DNA from: Dromiciops gliroides
Taxonomy: Eukaryota > Chordata > Mammalia > Microbiotheria > Microbiotheriidae
Reading direction: 5' to 3'
Assembly: GCF_019393635.1 (NCBI RefSeq)
Contig: NC_057867.1
Location: 66,219,492 to 66,283,491 of the forward strand
Length of the DNA stretch: 64,000 bases
A program made the translations under genes and the position numbers. Position 1 is the stretch's first letter. Each line of letters opens with the position of its first letter. This document shows, in pieces, positions 43,325 through 54,262 of the stretch. Under the pieces are notes generated by a model. It was not told the DNA's origin. It was given only the letters and a program-made list of their open reading frames with translations, and made no database searches.

Positions 43325-43905
43325 CAACGGTGGTGTGATTGAAAATATGTTTGGGGGGGTTTCATTTTTTTCGTCTCTAATATAGTCTCAATTCGACATA
43401 AAATGGAAAAAATGTACCATTTCCACTGAGCTTTGAGTCCTTTGACATCTGCTCCAAAGCGTTACTCATCTCCCCGCAATGCAACAATGTGCAAGGGAGT
43501 ACAGTGTACCTTTCGGAAAAAGTGACTCTGTGATCACTTTGGATAACAAGAACCTGCCCTTTTCCCCCAGTGATGAAGACTTGCTAGACACACTTGGGGA
43601 AAGAAAAATTCCTCAGCTGCCCACCTCCACTTCCCAGAAAACAGTGCTCATCGGGTACCCAGGCCATCAACAGGCCATCCTCAGGGGCCTCTTCTGTGGA
43701 GAGCTCTGAAGGTCCAGGGTCCCCAGTGGGTGGGGGCCTGAGCAGCAGGCTACTGGGCCAGTGATATCCATCATGGTCAGGTTGCAGAGGGAGACGGAAC
43801 CCTGTACGAATGTGTCCATTGACCTGAATCAAAATACAGAGAAAAGTGGGGTGGAAAGGAGGGTCTGTGTTACACCAGCAGACTCCGGAAGGGAGGGGCA
43901 AGCAG
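43325..43905 (-). other. Unique GC-richer block with a possible 3' terminal exon
   Basis: No repeat recognised. On the minus strand a pyrimidine-rich stretch and AG (complement of 43826-43848) precede an open frame beginning VNGHIRTGFRLPLQ and running about 79 codons to a stop, with segments such as SELSTEEAPEDGLLMAW. This has the layout of a last coding exon. I do not recognise the protein, no AATAAA follows closely, and a 76-codon plus-strand frame overlaps it. Chance remains the likelier explanation. Confidence 0.2.
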
Positions 43906-44195
43906 AGACTTCTTGGCTCTGTGACCTCAAGTAGCTCATTTAACCTTTTGGAACTTCAACATCCTCATCACTGTGGTGTGGGGAGAAAGAGCATCGGCCT
44001 TAGAAGCCAAAGTCCAGGCCCTGTTGCTTATTGGGTGAATGGTCTTGAGGAAGTCATTGCTCTTTGGGCCTCAGTTTCCTCACTGGCAAAATTGAGACAG
44101 TGATACCTGAACTGTCAACTTCACAATGTGGTTGTGAATTCTGACAACAGCAAAGCCCTATATAGCTGTGAGCCATTATGACTATTATGATTAAG
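43906..44195 (+). repeat. Two MIR-type SINE fragments
   Basis: 43910-43965 is a tail part. 43985-44190 is a fuller copy with 'agcatcggccttagaagcca', 'gggcctcagtttcctcactg' and the 3' end 'acagcaaagccctatatagc'. Confidence 0.7.
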
Positions 44196-44437
44196 ATTAT
44201 CCCAATCAAGCCCATGATTCCACCCACCCATCCTAAGGAAGCTGGTGGCTGGTTTGCTGAGTAAAAATTGATGCTTTATATGGAATCCCACCAGAGAAAC
44301 CCATTGCTTCTTCTCAACAAATCTGGCCAATCACACAATCCCAGGCTGGGTAGGTTCTCCAGGGGTCATCTCTTCCCTTTCCCATATTTAGCAAGACCAT
44401 AACCTTATCAGGCAGACAAATGTTGGCGTTATTCTTC

Positions 44438-44588
44438 TTTTTTTTTTTTTTTTGCAGGGCAATGAGGGTTAAGTGACTTGCCCAGGGTCACACAGCTAGT
44501 TAAGTGTCAAGTGTCTGAGGCTGGATTTGAACTCAGGGAGTCCTGAATCCAGGGCCAGTGCTTTATCCACTGCACCACCTAGCTGCCC
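44438..44588 (-). repeat. tRNA-derived SINE (WSINE1-like)
   Basis: Reverse-oriented with a T18-like tail. Imperfect TSDs, CGTTATTCTTCTT and CGTTATTATTCTT, flank it. 44196-44425 before it holds nothing recognisable. Confidence 0.88.
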
Positions 44589-44599
44589 AACGTTATTAT

Positions 44600-45175
44600 T
44601 CTTTAAAACCTTCCACAGCAGGAGAATTAGCCCTCAATTATTCATTCTGCTATTTGGAAGTTCTTCCTTGGGTCTAACCAGCATCTTTCTCAACTCCTAT
44701 AGAAGCCCAATTCCTCCCAGTCCATCTGTCTGCCCTTCAGTCCATCCAGCCACCTACATCTGCTAGTACTTTCCCCCTTTTTGGCATCCCCAGGGCTGCA
44801 GTGCACCTCTTCAGCTCCTGGTGCCTTGTCCCTTCTGACCTGCTAGGTAATCCACCCACACCCTGGAGCCAAAGCTCCCATTAGTCTGGCCTGATCTGGC
44901 ACGACTACTTCTGTTTGTTGCTCTTGGCCAAGAAGGTCATTACAGCAAACTGTTTTTCATGGCTCAGCAAAGGATCGACTGGGCAGACAGGTGCAGAGAG
45001 ATTCAAGGCAGGGGAGTCAGACAAGTGGCTTTGAACTCCTGGGGGCTGGGTCTCCATGACGCCAAACACAGACCGTTAGCTCAGTGAAAGCAATTAGCCC
45101 AACTGGCCATTTGCTGGGGCATGGACCAAACAACAGCCTGGGTTGACTGACTTTCTCACTTTTCAACTCATTGTC
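44600..45175. other. Unique-looking DNA
   Basis: No repeat seen. 44920-45140 contains low-degeneracy words such as 'acagcaaactgtttttcatg' and 'agcaattagcccaactggcc', which would fit a conserved non-coding element. There is no convincing exon. Confidence 0.3.
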
Positions 45176-45177
45176 TG

Positions 45178-45425
45178 GGTATCAGATGACAAGAGAAATA
45201 GTTAACATTTCTCCAGCACTTTCCTATTTTCAAACTTATTTCCCCAAGCAGCCTTGTGAGATAGGATGAACATGTATCATTATATCCCCATTTTATAGAC
45301 AAAGAAACTGAGGCCTGGAGAGGTGAAGTGACTTGTCCAAGGTCACCCAGGTAACACATGACAGACAAGACTTGAACCCAGGTCCAACAATTCTCAGTTT
45401 CAATTCGTGTCCTACTGAACCATAA
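45178..45425 (-). repeat. MIR-type CORE-SINE, nearly full length
   Basis: 'cccattttatagacaaagaa', 'gtgacttgtccaaggtcacc' and 'ttgaacccaggtccaacaat' occur in reverse order of the MIR consensus. Confidence 0.82.
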
Positions 45426-45429
45426 TTGA

Positions 45430-45710
45430 AAGCTATGTTGTTTGTCCTTCGTCCTTGAAGAGGACCATGACATCAGGGTGTGCAAGGTCACCAGCGTCAC
45501 TCTCTCCTCCAGAGCCATCTGCAGATGGCCCTGGGTGTGGAATGAGCTGTCGCCCAGGTGTGCAGTGGAGTCCTCATCACTAGAGGTCCTCAAGCAAAGG
45601 CTAGATTTTCACCACGGTGGTGATTCTTTCTCAGGTACTGGTGGGTTGGATCAAATGGACAGCTGAGGTCCCTTGTAGCATAGAGGTTCTGTCGTTCTGT
45701 GCCTTTTAGT
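45430..45710 (+). repeat. Unnamed repeat fused to CR1 3' end
   Basis: 45430-45545 pairs, inverted, with 10120-10335 ('gaagaggaccatgacatcag'). 45560-45710 is a CR1 tail ('gaggtcctcaagcaaaggct', 'gtgggttggatcaaatggac') ending in the ATTCTGT-like terminal repeat. Confidence 0.7.
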
Positions 45711-45974
45711 CCGGGGGGATCGGGGAAGTTTTCAGATACCTGAGCTGGGCCTTGAAGAAAGAAGCAGATTTCAGCAGGTAGAGCTACTTATCCATGCATT
45801 TCTGGAGAAGGCCGGACCATGCATGTGTGCGCTCCTGGGCCTTCTGTGACCAGCACAGTCCAGACTCATCACTATTCTCTTGGATTTCATTCTGTGCATT
45901 CACTTCTTCCTCTACTTGGCTTTTATGGTGGGACCCAAGTTGATTAAGACCCAGAGAATTTCTACCTTAATGTT

Positions 45975-46126
45975 CCTTTTTTTTTTTTTTGCAGGGCAAT
46001 GAGGGTTAAGTGACTTGCCTAGGGTCACACAGCTACTAAGTGTCAAGTGTCTGATGCCGCATTTGAACTCAGGTCCTCCTGAATCCAGGGCCAGTGCTTT
46101 ATCCACTGTGCCACCTAGCTGCCCCA
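45975..46126 (-). repeat. tRNA-derived SINE (WSINE1-like)
   Basis: Reverse-oriented. Perfect TSDs, ACCTTAATGTT, at 45964-45974 and 46127-46137. Confidence 0.95.
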
Positions 46127-46139
46127 ACCTTAATGTTTG

Positions 46140-46645
46140 AAAGCACCTTCCTCCATCCAGGGCTTTCTCCACTGCCCAGGGCTATGAACAAGGCAATGTC
46201 CCTCCTCCCCCATAGGCCACTGGAGAGCCAGGTGCTCATCTCCAAGTGCCTGTAGCCAAGGTTCCTATTGCACAGACGTCGCCTGGGAAGACTGGGGGTA
46301 AGGGGGGATTTTGTGGAGAAAACAGGCAGAGTGTGGTGGGTGGTGAAGATTGATGCCACTGGGCCCCCTGGGGCCAGGGAGTTTTGATATCTTTGTCCCT
46401 GGGCTTGTTCGGGGCTGGTTAGATTTGCCTTCCTGCTACCTCAGGTGGTCACCATTGTAGAGCTGGGCTTCTTCTTGCACTTATTATCCTTAATGAGTTG
46501 GCTGTTCTTTGGTTGGCCTAGTGAAGGGCAGCCCCGTGGGGGTGAAGCAGGGCCCGCTCTGGCCCTGTGAGCCAAGTAGTACAAGTGTATTGTGAGGAAA
46601 GGGTTTTGGAAACCCTAAAGAGAAGAAGATGTGGTGATAGAGGCT
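46140..46645. other. Unique-looking DNA, no gene supported
   Basis: Overlapping short frames on the minus strand (46099-46359, 46490-46684) lack any domain. The first starts in unique DNA but runs into the SINE. Confidence 0.35.
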
Positions 46646-46649
46646 CACT

Positions 46650-46825
46650 GGATTTGTAGAACCAGAAGGGACTATAGACATCATCAGGTTGGGCCCATCA
46701 TTTTACAGAGGAGGAAATTGAGGCCCAGAAGGAGGAGGGCCTTGTCCTACATCACCCAGTCAGTACTAGTCAAGAGCAGAACTGGAACTGGAAGCTGAGT
46801 TTTCTAAGAGTCTATAAAATGACAC
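46650..46825 (-). repeat. MIR-type SINE
   Basis: 'catcattttacagaggagga' and 'aattgaggcccagaaggagg' identify the reversed tail. The CORE is weaker. Confidence 0.72.
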
Positions 46826-48510
46826 AAGAAAGTGTCACTACTGGGGCTAGGGCTCTCTCTGCTCCGCACAATGATGCACTATAATCAAGTTACTGTAACC
46901 TTTGGGGTGTCATTGTTAATACTGTTACAATTCCAGGCCCGCTTGGCCCATAACTAGCTGTATGACTCATGGGTAAGTCTACCTCCCTAAGCCTTGATTT
47001 CCTCACCTGCATTATCTTACCTCAATCAATCCCGAAGTATTTCCTAAATGCCTACTCTGTGCCAGGAACTGTGCTGAGTACCAGGGACACAAGGACAAGA
47101 GTGAAATGGCCCACCCCAGCCCTCCCCCGAGCTCACATCCTTATAGTAGTGAGGAAAATGCCGCCACTAGTGATAGGGCAGGGGAGGGGATGGGCATGCT
47201 TTTCCTTCTGCTGGGCTTTGGAGGTAAGACATTGAAAGCCATGAAACACAAGTGCGCACATGAACACCCCCAACCCTGACAACACAATCCTGACAGAGCA
47301 TTGGGGGAAATGTACCCAGGTTTGTCATGATCTGGGCACAGCAGCTCCCTCATCATCAGGAGCCAAGCACAGCAGCTCCCTTAGGCCAGGTCCATCTCAG
47401 GCTTCTTCCCATCCTGACCCAGACCTGGCCTTTGTCTGCTCAGCAATAGCCCTGGTCCCAAAGCTTCCACCTCCTCAGCTCCTCTGGGAGATGATGCCGT
47501 CATCTGGGAGCTCTGCCTGCCCAGATGCCTTTTCTCTGTGAGCAGCATTTCACACTCCTCCTCTGTGTTTTATCCCACTAATCCCTTCCCCCTCCCCCAC
47601 AGAGGGCTAAAAAATTTATCCTCCTTTCAGATCTCTGGGGCTGGCTACCAGGGCTTCAGCCTGCCTACCCTGCTCCCAGCCCCTGCCACTACTCAGGTCT
47701 CTAAGCCACCCTCATCCAACCTGCCTTCCAACTCCATTCATCTTCCAGTGGCTCTTTCCTGACCTTGCTCCAGTTTGCTGACAACTTTCTGGATCTGGGA
47801 TGCTCCTGGTCCCTTCCTGGATTCTTCCAGTGCCAAGGCCCCACCAGAATCCAGAGAGCATTTCCATGACAGCATAATCCAGGCACTCAGGAGCCATTCT
47901 GCACTTGCCCTCTCAAAGCCCTTTGACCTCCCAGTGGCTCTTCACCTGAAGGGGAGGCAGTGCACAGAGTGTTCACTTGGACTTGGGGAGACCTAGGTCA
48001 GACACCCACCTCTGACACCACTGAAGTGGGTCAGAATGTGCGACTCCCTTAACCTCCATAAGCCTTCCTCTCCTCATCTATAAAAGGGCTTGTAAACTTG
48101 GAAGTGCAACTGAAATAGTTGCTGCAAGGCAGCCCAGCTGAGGAGGGAAGGCCTGGGGTCAAGCCCTGCCTCTGGCCACTATCTGAGACATTACATTGTG
48201 GGGGAACTGCTCAGCCCTCCTTCCACAGGGAGCACTCTTCATGCCGTAGAAATCACCAAAAGAAAGTGGAAACTCTTCTTCCATCTCTTCCATAGAGCCT
48301 TCTTTCATCACTTCCCCCTCAGATTCTGGGAAGCTCACGTTGGCCCTCATCCCATTCTTCTCCCTGATCTAACTCTCTGCGCCCAACTTAAGGAGGTAAA
48401 AATGACATTGGATAAGATATAGTCAAAGAAAAGTGGTTGTATCTGAGCATACTAACACAGAGGCAGGTTGTATTAGAAGAGGCCTAGGCACTCAGGGATC
48501 ATTTGTCAAG
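46826..48510. other. Low-repeat region with small MIR/MAR scraps; no gene supported
   Basis: 46940-47010 is a MIR scrap and 47025-47130 a MAR-like module ('ctctgtgccaggaactgtgc'). 47150-48150 is C-rich and largely unique. Several 60-93 codon frames (for example 47260-47541 plus) are unrecognised and overlap one another on both strands. 47985-48110 again looks MIR-like. Confidence 0.4.
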
Positions 48511-48521
48511 AATGCTGAATG

Positions 48522-48675
48522 CGCAGGGGGCGGCTAGGTGGTGCAGTGGATAGAGCCCAGGCCCTGGAGTCAGGAGGACCTGAGTTCAAATCCGGCCTCA
48601 GACCCTTGACACTTAGTAGCTGTGTGACCCTGGGCAAGTCACTTAACCCTCATTGCCTCACAAAAGAAAAAAAAT
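48522..48675 (+). repeat. tRNA-derived SINE (WSINE1-like)
   Basis: Forward copy. Perfect TSDs, AATGCTGAATG, at 48511-48521 and 48676-48686. Confidence 0.95.
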
Positions 48676-48854
48676 AATGCTGAATGTGGGGAAAATCGCC
48701 AAGAAATGGTCAAAATTGAGAATCTTTTCCCAGAAATGGAAAATTTAAGGCCATGAACAAGAAGAATTAATAGATGGATTCCAATCTGTACCCCTGAAAA
48801 ATCTTTGAAATAATACTGCAGGAAGTTTTGGGGAGGCTGTGGAAAGATCTCTGG

Positions 48855-49010
48855 ATCTGTAGTCAAACCTTCCATTCCCCTGGTTCTGCTACTCTATGAC
48901 CATGGGTGAGTCCCTGAACTTCTCTGGGCCCCACTTTCCTCCTCCATCAAATAAAGGGTTAGACTATCTGCTATCTACTGCCCCTTCATCCAGCTAGACG
49001 ATTCTGGGCT
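48855..49010 (+). repeat. MIR/THER-type SINE
   Basis: 'tctatgaccatgggtgagtc' and 'ctgggccccactttcctcct' give the CORE and tail. The 3' end reads 'gggttagactatctgctatc'. Confidence 0.72.
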
Positions 49011-49255
49011 GTTAGGGCAGCCACATTGGACTCTATGGGGCCACTGCTCAGTGAGCCATCCATAGAATTCCATTCCTTTTTTAAAAATTCCATTTCTTAT
49101 TGGGGAAACAAGAAGCACAGCCTTGTCAATCCTGCGGCTTCCAAGACTTAGCTCAGAACAGGTTTCATTCAAACCTTTAGAGGCTTGAACAGACATCTGT
49201 GTGTGGAGGGATAAGAATGGTACCCAGCATCATTATGAGTGTTAAAGGAGATCTC

Positions 49256-49295
49256 CAGGGCCAGTGTTTATCCACTGTGCCACCTAGCTGCCCCC
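49256..49295 (-). repeat. SINE head fragment (about 40 bp)
   Basis: Only the head of the common SINE is present ('tccactgtgccacctagctg'), reverse-oriented. The rest was lost or deleted. Confidence 0.85.
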
Positions 49296-49299
49296 AAAT

Positions 49300-49740
49300 C
49301 GTCTCTTTTAAAAAGGATTTTATTTTCAACATTCAACATTAGTTTTAGTTTAGTTTAGTTTAGTTTTGCGGGGCAACGAGGGTTAGGTGACTCGCCCAAG
49401 GTCACACAGCTAGTAAGTGTCAAATGTCTAGGCTGGATTTGAACTCACATCCTCCTGAATCCAGGGCTGGTGCTTTATCTACTGCATCACCTAGCTGCCC
49501 CTGGATTTTATTTTCAATATGCAAAAATTATTTTCTCTCCCTACCACATCACCCCCTCCCCATTGGAAAAAGAAGGAAAAACAAAATGCCTATAATAAAT
49601 ATGCATAGTTAGCAAAATCACTTCCTGCATTGTCCATGTCCAAAGGTATTCCTCCTAAATTTTGAGTCCATCACCTCTTAGCCAAGAGATGGGTAGTGTG
49701 TCTCAGCATCCATCCTCTGGAATAGTCAACCAACAGTTTC
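49300..49740 (-). repeat. L1-type 3' UTR fragment split by a SINE
   Basis: 'aaggattttattttcaacat' before and 'ttttctctccctaccacatc' after the SINE follow the L1 3' UTR pattern, then 'tgcattgtccatgtccaaag' and 'gagtccatcacctcttagcc'. Confidence 0.6.
49330..49502 (-). repeat. tRNA-derived SINE (WSINE1-like) with (TTTAG)n tail
   Basis: Reverse-oriented. The tail contains about four copies of TTTAG. Perfect 15-bp TSDs, GGATTTTATTTTCAA, at 49315-49329 and 49503-49517. Confidence 0.95.
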
Positions 49741-50875
49741 CTTGAGGATCTCCAAATGGCAAATTTTGGGGAGTAATGGAGACACTTAAAATGAAAAGTT
49801 GCTGAGCATATGCAGGGGCCTCCAGTCTGTGAAGGGGACATCCACCCAGTTAGGATGGAAAGCCATATCCACTTCTGCCTCTAAAGGCTGCTTTGTCTTT
49901 TTCCAATTATTCACTTCATTTGCTGACATTGCTGCCCAGCCCTAGGAGCTAATCCCTGGATCTCTTGCTTTGGAAATGTCTGAGGCCAGCATGACTAATG
50001 TGACTAAGGCTCAGCTAAGTATATGCCCAGGAGTGATCATAAGATTTCAATCTGGAAGATCAGCTCGGTTTACTCCCTCATTTGACAGCTAAGGAAACTG
50101 AGGCCCAGAGAGGGGAAATGACTTGCTCAAAGTCATAAAGTGTTCCCATGGCCGAGGTGGGTGTCTGACTCTCATCTTCTGACAAATAGATTCCTTTAAA
50201 CAGAAGGAGGGAGTGTGGCTAGCACTCAGAGTGGCAACTAGCAATTCTGGGACCTAGGGCAAGAGCAGGGGTAGGGTAAGGAAGAGCCCCCAGGGGGAGA
50301 TTCCTAGGGAAATATCTAGGAGACAGAGCTAACCCTGGGATACAATATTCAGTGCAACAAGAGTCCCTGGGGTGTCCCAAGGGGGTGACAGAGAACCCAG
50401 GTCATCCTGAGACCTCTGTGGCTTTTAGGGGAAGGAATGATTAGAGTGGAACCCAAGGGGAGGAGCTCACCTAAGAGTCCCACCTTATTTTAACCTTCAT
50501 TACTCCCTCTCCCTAAGTCGCCCGGGCATAGGTGAGAACCAGAAAGACAGATGGAAGAAAGAAAGGCTGGGGAACTGAAATCAGGTACACCTTGGTAAGT
50601 ACACATTCTCCTCAAAGCATCCACCCAGCATGCATATTGTAAAGGGGGCAAGAGCAAGTAAGGACATACTCTCCAGGATGCACAGTAGAGCTTTGGTGTG
50701 CACTATGACTACTGCAAGCACTGTAGAAGCCCAGCAGGAGCACTAAAATGGCATGTATTGGGGCCCTGATGATATCATTGGTTGGGTTAGCATTCTGATC
50801 AGTGTGATGCTATTGAACCTTTGAATCTAAAAAATAGGCTTGTAGGCAGGCCTCAGTTAGAACCATCATGATGAT
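49741..50875. other. Mostly unassigned; MIR at 50050-50190
   Basis: 50080-50180 shows 'aggaaactgaggcccagaga' (minus MIR). 50200-50875 is unassigned; it may be the 5' end of the LINE that follows, but I cannot show this. Confidence 0.45.
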
Positions 50876-51484
50876 CAGATGACACAGGAGAGAGGAGTAA
50901 GCAACACGCTTTTGTGTTCTGGTGCCCACAAGAAGGCAAATGAATATTGGATCAGACCAGAAATTCCAGTGCCCCACCTATTTGAAGTGCTTTGGTGCAG
51001 ATGGCGCTGACCACAATAGCAGGCACACCCCAAGTGTGCAGGAAAAGGCATGAAGATAGGAATGCTGTTATTATGCACCAGGACTAAGTCATAACAGAAG
51101 TGGGAACAGATCAGAAAAGTCACGGACAAGGGCTACATACTGCATTGTCAATAAATTCCAAGTTACACAACAACATATCATAAGAAGTAACTTCATTCCC
51201 AAACCCAGACTAGAGTAAATAAGAGCAGAAATTGAGGAATTACTTAAATTTGAAGAGAAAAAAGCTGAATAGTCTGAAGGCACTGACAATATACACTTAA
51301 TAAAAACCCTAGAAGTACTACCTAATAACAGAACAGATGGCAAAAAGAATGCTGATGTCTCAAACAATATTGAAAAGGAGATGGTCATACTTAGACTGGA
51401 ATTTCACAAATTTTTTTTGAATTTAATAGTACAGATCCACTTAAAAAGCTGATATCTACTATAACCATTATGAATAAATACGTG

Positions 51485-52069
51485 AAATTGAGGGGCTGCC
51501 CATCAATTGGGGAATGGCTGAACAAGTTGTGGTATATGAATGTAATGGAATTCTACTGTGCTGTAAGAAACGATGAGCAGGAGGAGTTCAGAGAAACCTG
51601 GAAGGACTTGCATGAACTGATAATGAGTGAGATGAGCAGAACCAGGAGAACATTGTACACAGTATCATCAACATTATGTGTTGATCAACTATGATAGACT
51701 TGATTCTTCTCAGCAATACAATGGTACAAGATAGTTCCAAAGGACTCATGATGAAAAATGCTCTCCAAATCCAGAAAAAAAGAACTGTGGAATATAGATG
51801 CAGATTGAACCATAGTATTTCTTTTGTTTTTGGTGCTGTTCTTATTCTTTGAAGTTATTTCTTTTTGCTCTGATTCTTCTCTTATAACATGACTAATGCA
51901 GAAATATGTTTAATGTTATTGTACATATATAACCTATATCAGATTACTTGCTGTCTTGGGGAGGGGTGAGGGAGGGAAAAATTTGAAACTAGTAATCTTA
52001 TAAAAACAAATGTTGAAAACTATCTCTGCATGTAACTGGAAAATAATAAAATACTTTCATAATTTAAAA
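51485..52069 (+). mobile_element. 5'-truncated L1 inserted in the R4/Dong-like LINE
   Basis: 585 bp: ORF2 C-terminus (GCPSIGEWLNKLWYM... RNDEQEEFRETWKDLHE), open to its stop near 51692, then the 3' UTR with 'gaggggtgagggagggaaaa' and 'aataataaaatactttca'. TSDs ATGAATAAATACGTG (51470-51484) and ATGAATAAATACATG (52070-52084), one mismatch. Confidence 0.93.
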
Positions 52070-52544
52070 ATGAATAAATACATGTTTTCACACTATTTGA
52101 CAGAGAATGTAAAAACTTATACACAACAATATATGTTGCAACTACTGCCACAGCAAGATCCATCAGAGGAAAGGTGGTGCTATTTGGGAATGCTCTTAAA
52201 GACAGGAGTCAAATAAATGGCAGAAACAACTTGAAAACACTACTGAAGATCTGAGGAAAGATTTTGGAAGATTATATCAATACCTAGCTAGTACGTGCAA
52301 TACAAGACTTAACACCATACTAACCAATTAAAAGCCAATGAAAAAAGAAACACATAGAATGGAATATAGAAAGGAAAAGTATATCCCAAATCCTTGATAC
52401 CCTTAATCAAGAATTAAAACCAAAAGCCAAAAGGTCAGGGTGATACAAGGAACCAGAGCAGTGCAAAGAACAAAGCAAACAATTCAACATGAACGACAAA
52501 CTATCACAGAATAGTGTGAGCCTTGGGAAGCAAAGAAATTACAC

Positions 52545-52592
52545 AAGAGAGGGAGAGAAGGAGGGAAAGGGAAGGAGGGAGAGGGGAGAGAA

Positions 52593-52672
<80 letters not shown>

Positions 52673-52680
52673 AGTGAGAG
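52545..52680. repeat. (GA)n microsatellite in a long polypurine tract
   Basis: About 120 purines in a row on the plus strand from about 52545, ending in more than 30 GA units up to 52668. All frames through it code for R-E-R-E, K-E or L-S repeats, which explains the three open frames here. It lies within the R4/Dong-like LINE. Confidence 0.95.
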
Positions 52681-53041
52681 CGAGCCAACCTTCAAAGGAG
52701 GCAGATGTGGAAAAATGCCAGTCATCTATATGGTCAAAAGAAGTTCAATGCAACCAAAGCACACGGCAGATCAAAATGAAACATAAAGTCATTATTATAA
52801 TGACAGAACAGTTATGTTAAGGTAGGCAACCAAAACTCTAGATTTCCTGCAAAACTAGAAAGTGGCAGGTCTAGATAAGATCTGTAATTTCTGACTCAAC
52901 TATTTCATAGTGGCTAATGAATAACTAGCAAGGTACTTTAGCAGCTTCCTCTTTGATGAAAGCCTGACCCCTATCTTTCTTTCTTTCTTTTTTTACTGGA
53001 AATTTTTTTTTATTGTAGTGGAGTAGTATGCTGGACACCGT

Positions 53042-53044
<3 letters not shown>

Positions 53045-53072
<28 letters not shown>

Positions 53073-53222
53073 TTTTTGCGGGGGGGGGGGGGCGGGCAAT
53101 GAAGGTTAAGTGACTTGCCCAGGGTCACGCAGCTAGTAAGTGTCAAGTGTCTAAGGATGGATTTGAATGCAGGTCCTCCTGAATTCAGGGTCAGTGCTTT
53201 ATCCACGTGCCACCTAGCTGTC
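53045..53222 (-). repeat. tRNA-derived SINE with (TTTA)n tail, in the RPL23A 3' UTR
   Basis: Reverse-oriented. The tail is a run of TTTA units (53041-53075) plus a G/C homopolymer. TSDs CTGGACACCGTTTA (53031-53044) and CTGGACACAGTTTA (53223-53236), one mismatch. Confidence 0.93.
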
Positions 53223-53249
53223 CTGGACACAGTTTAGATTATTCCAATT

Positions 53250-53725
<476 letters not shown>

Positions 53726-53749
53726 TCACCGGAAGGTAGAAGATGTTCA

Positions 53750-54095
<346 letters not shown>

Positions 54096-54118
54096 TGACC
54101 CCCATCTTTCTTTCTTTC

Positions 54119-54262
54119 TTTTTTTTGGCAAGGCAATTGGGGTTAAGTGACTTGCCAAGGGTCACACAGCTAGCAAGTGTCAAGTGTCTGAGGCCAGATT
54201 TGAACTCAGGTCCTCCTGACTCCAGGGCCAGTGCTCTATCCACTGTGCTACCTAGCTGCCCC
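54119..54262 (-). repeat. tRNA-derived SINE (WSINE1-like)
   Basis: Reverse-oriented. TSDs of about 13 bp, ACCCCCATCTTTC, at 54098-54110 and 54264-54276. The target is the R4/Dong-like segment coding for L-T-P-I-F-L. Confidence 0.92.

Noticed and set aside
47260-47541. 93-codon plus-strand frame in GC-richer DNA
   Set aside because: Overlapped by frames on the other strand, Ser/Pro-rich by composition, and no acceptor or donor sites fit an exon.
52489-52786. Arg-Glu repeat frames that look like RS/RE-type proteins
   Set aside because: All come from the (GA)n microsatellite, which is open in several frames by composition alone.
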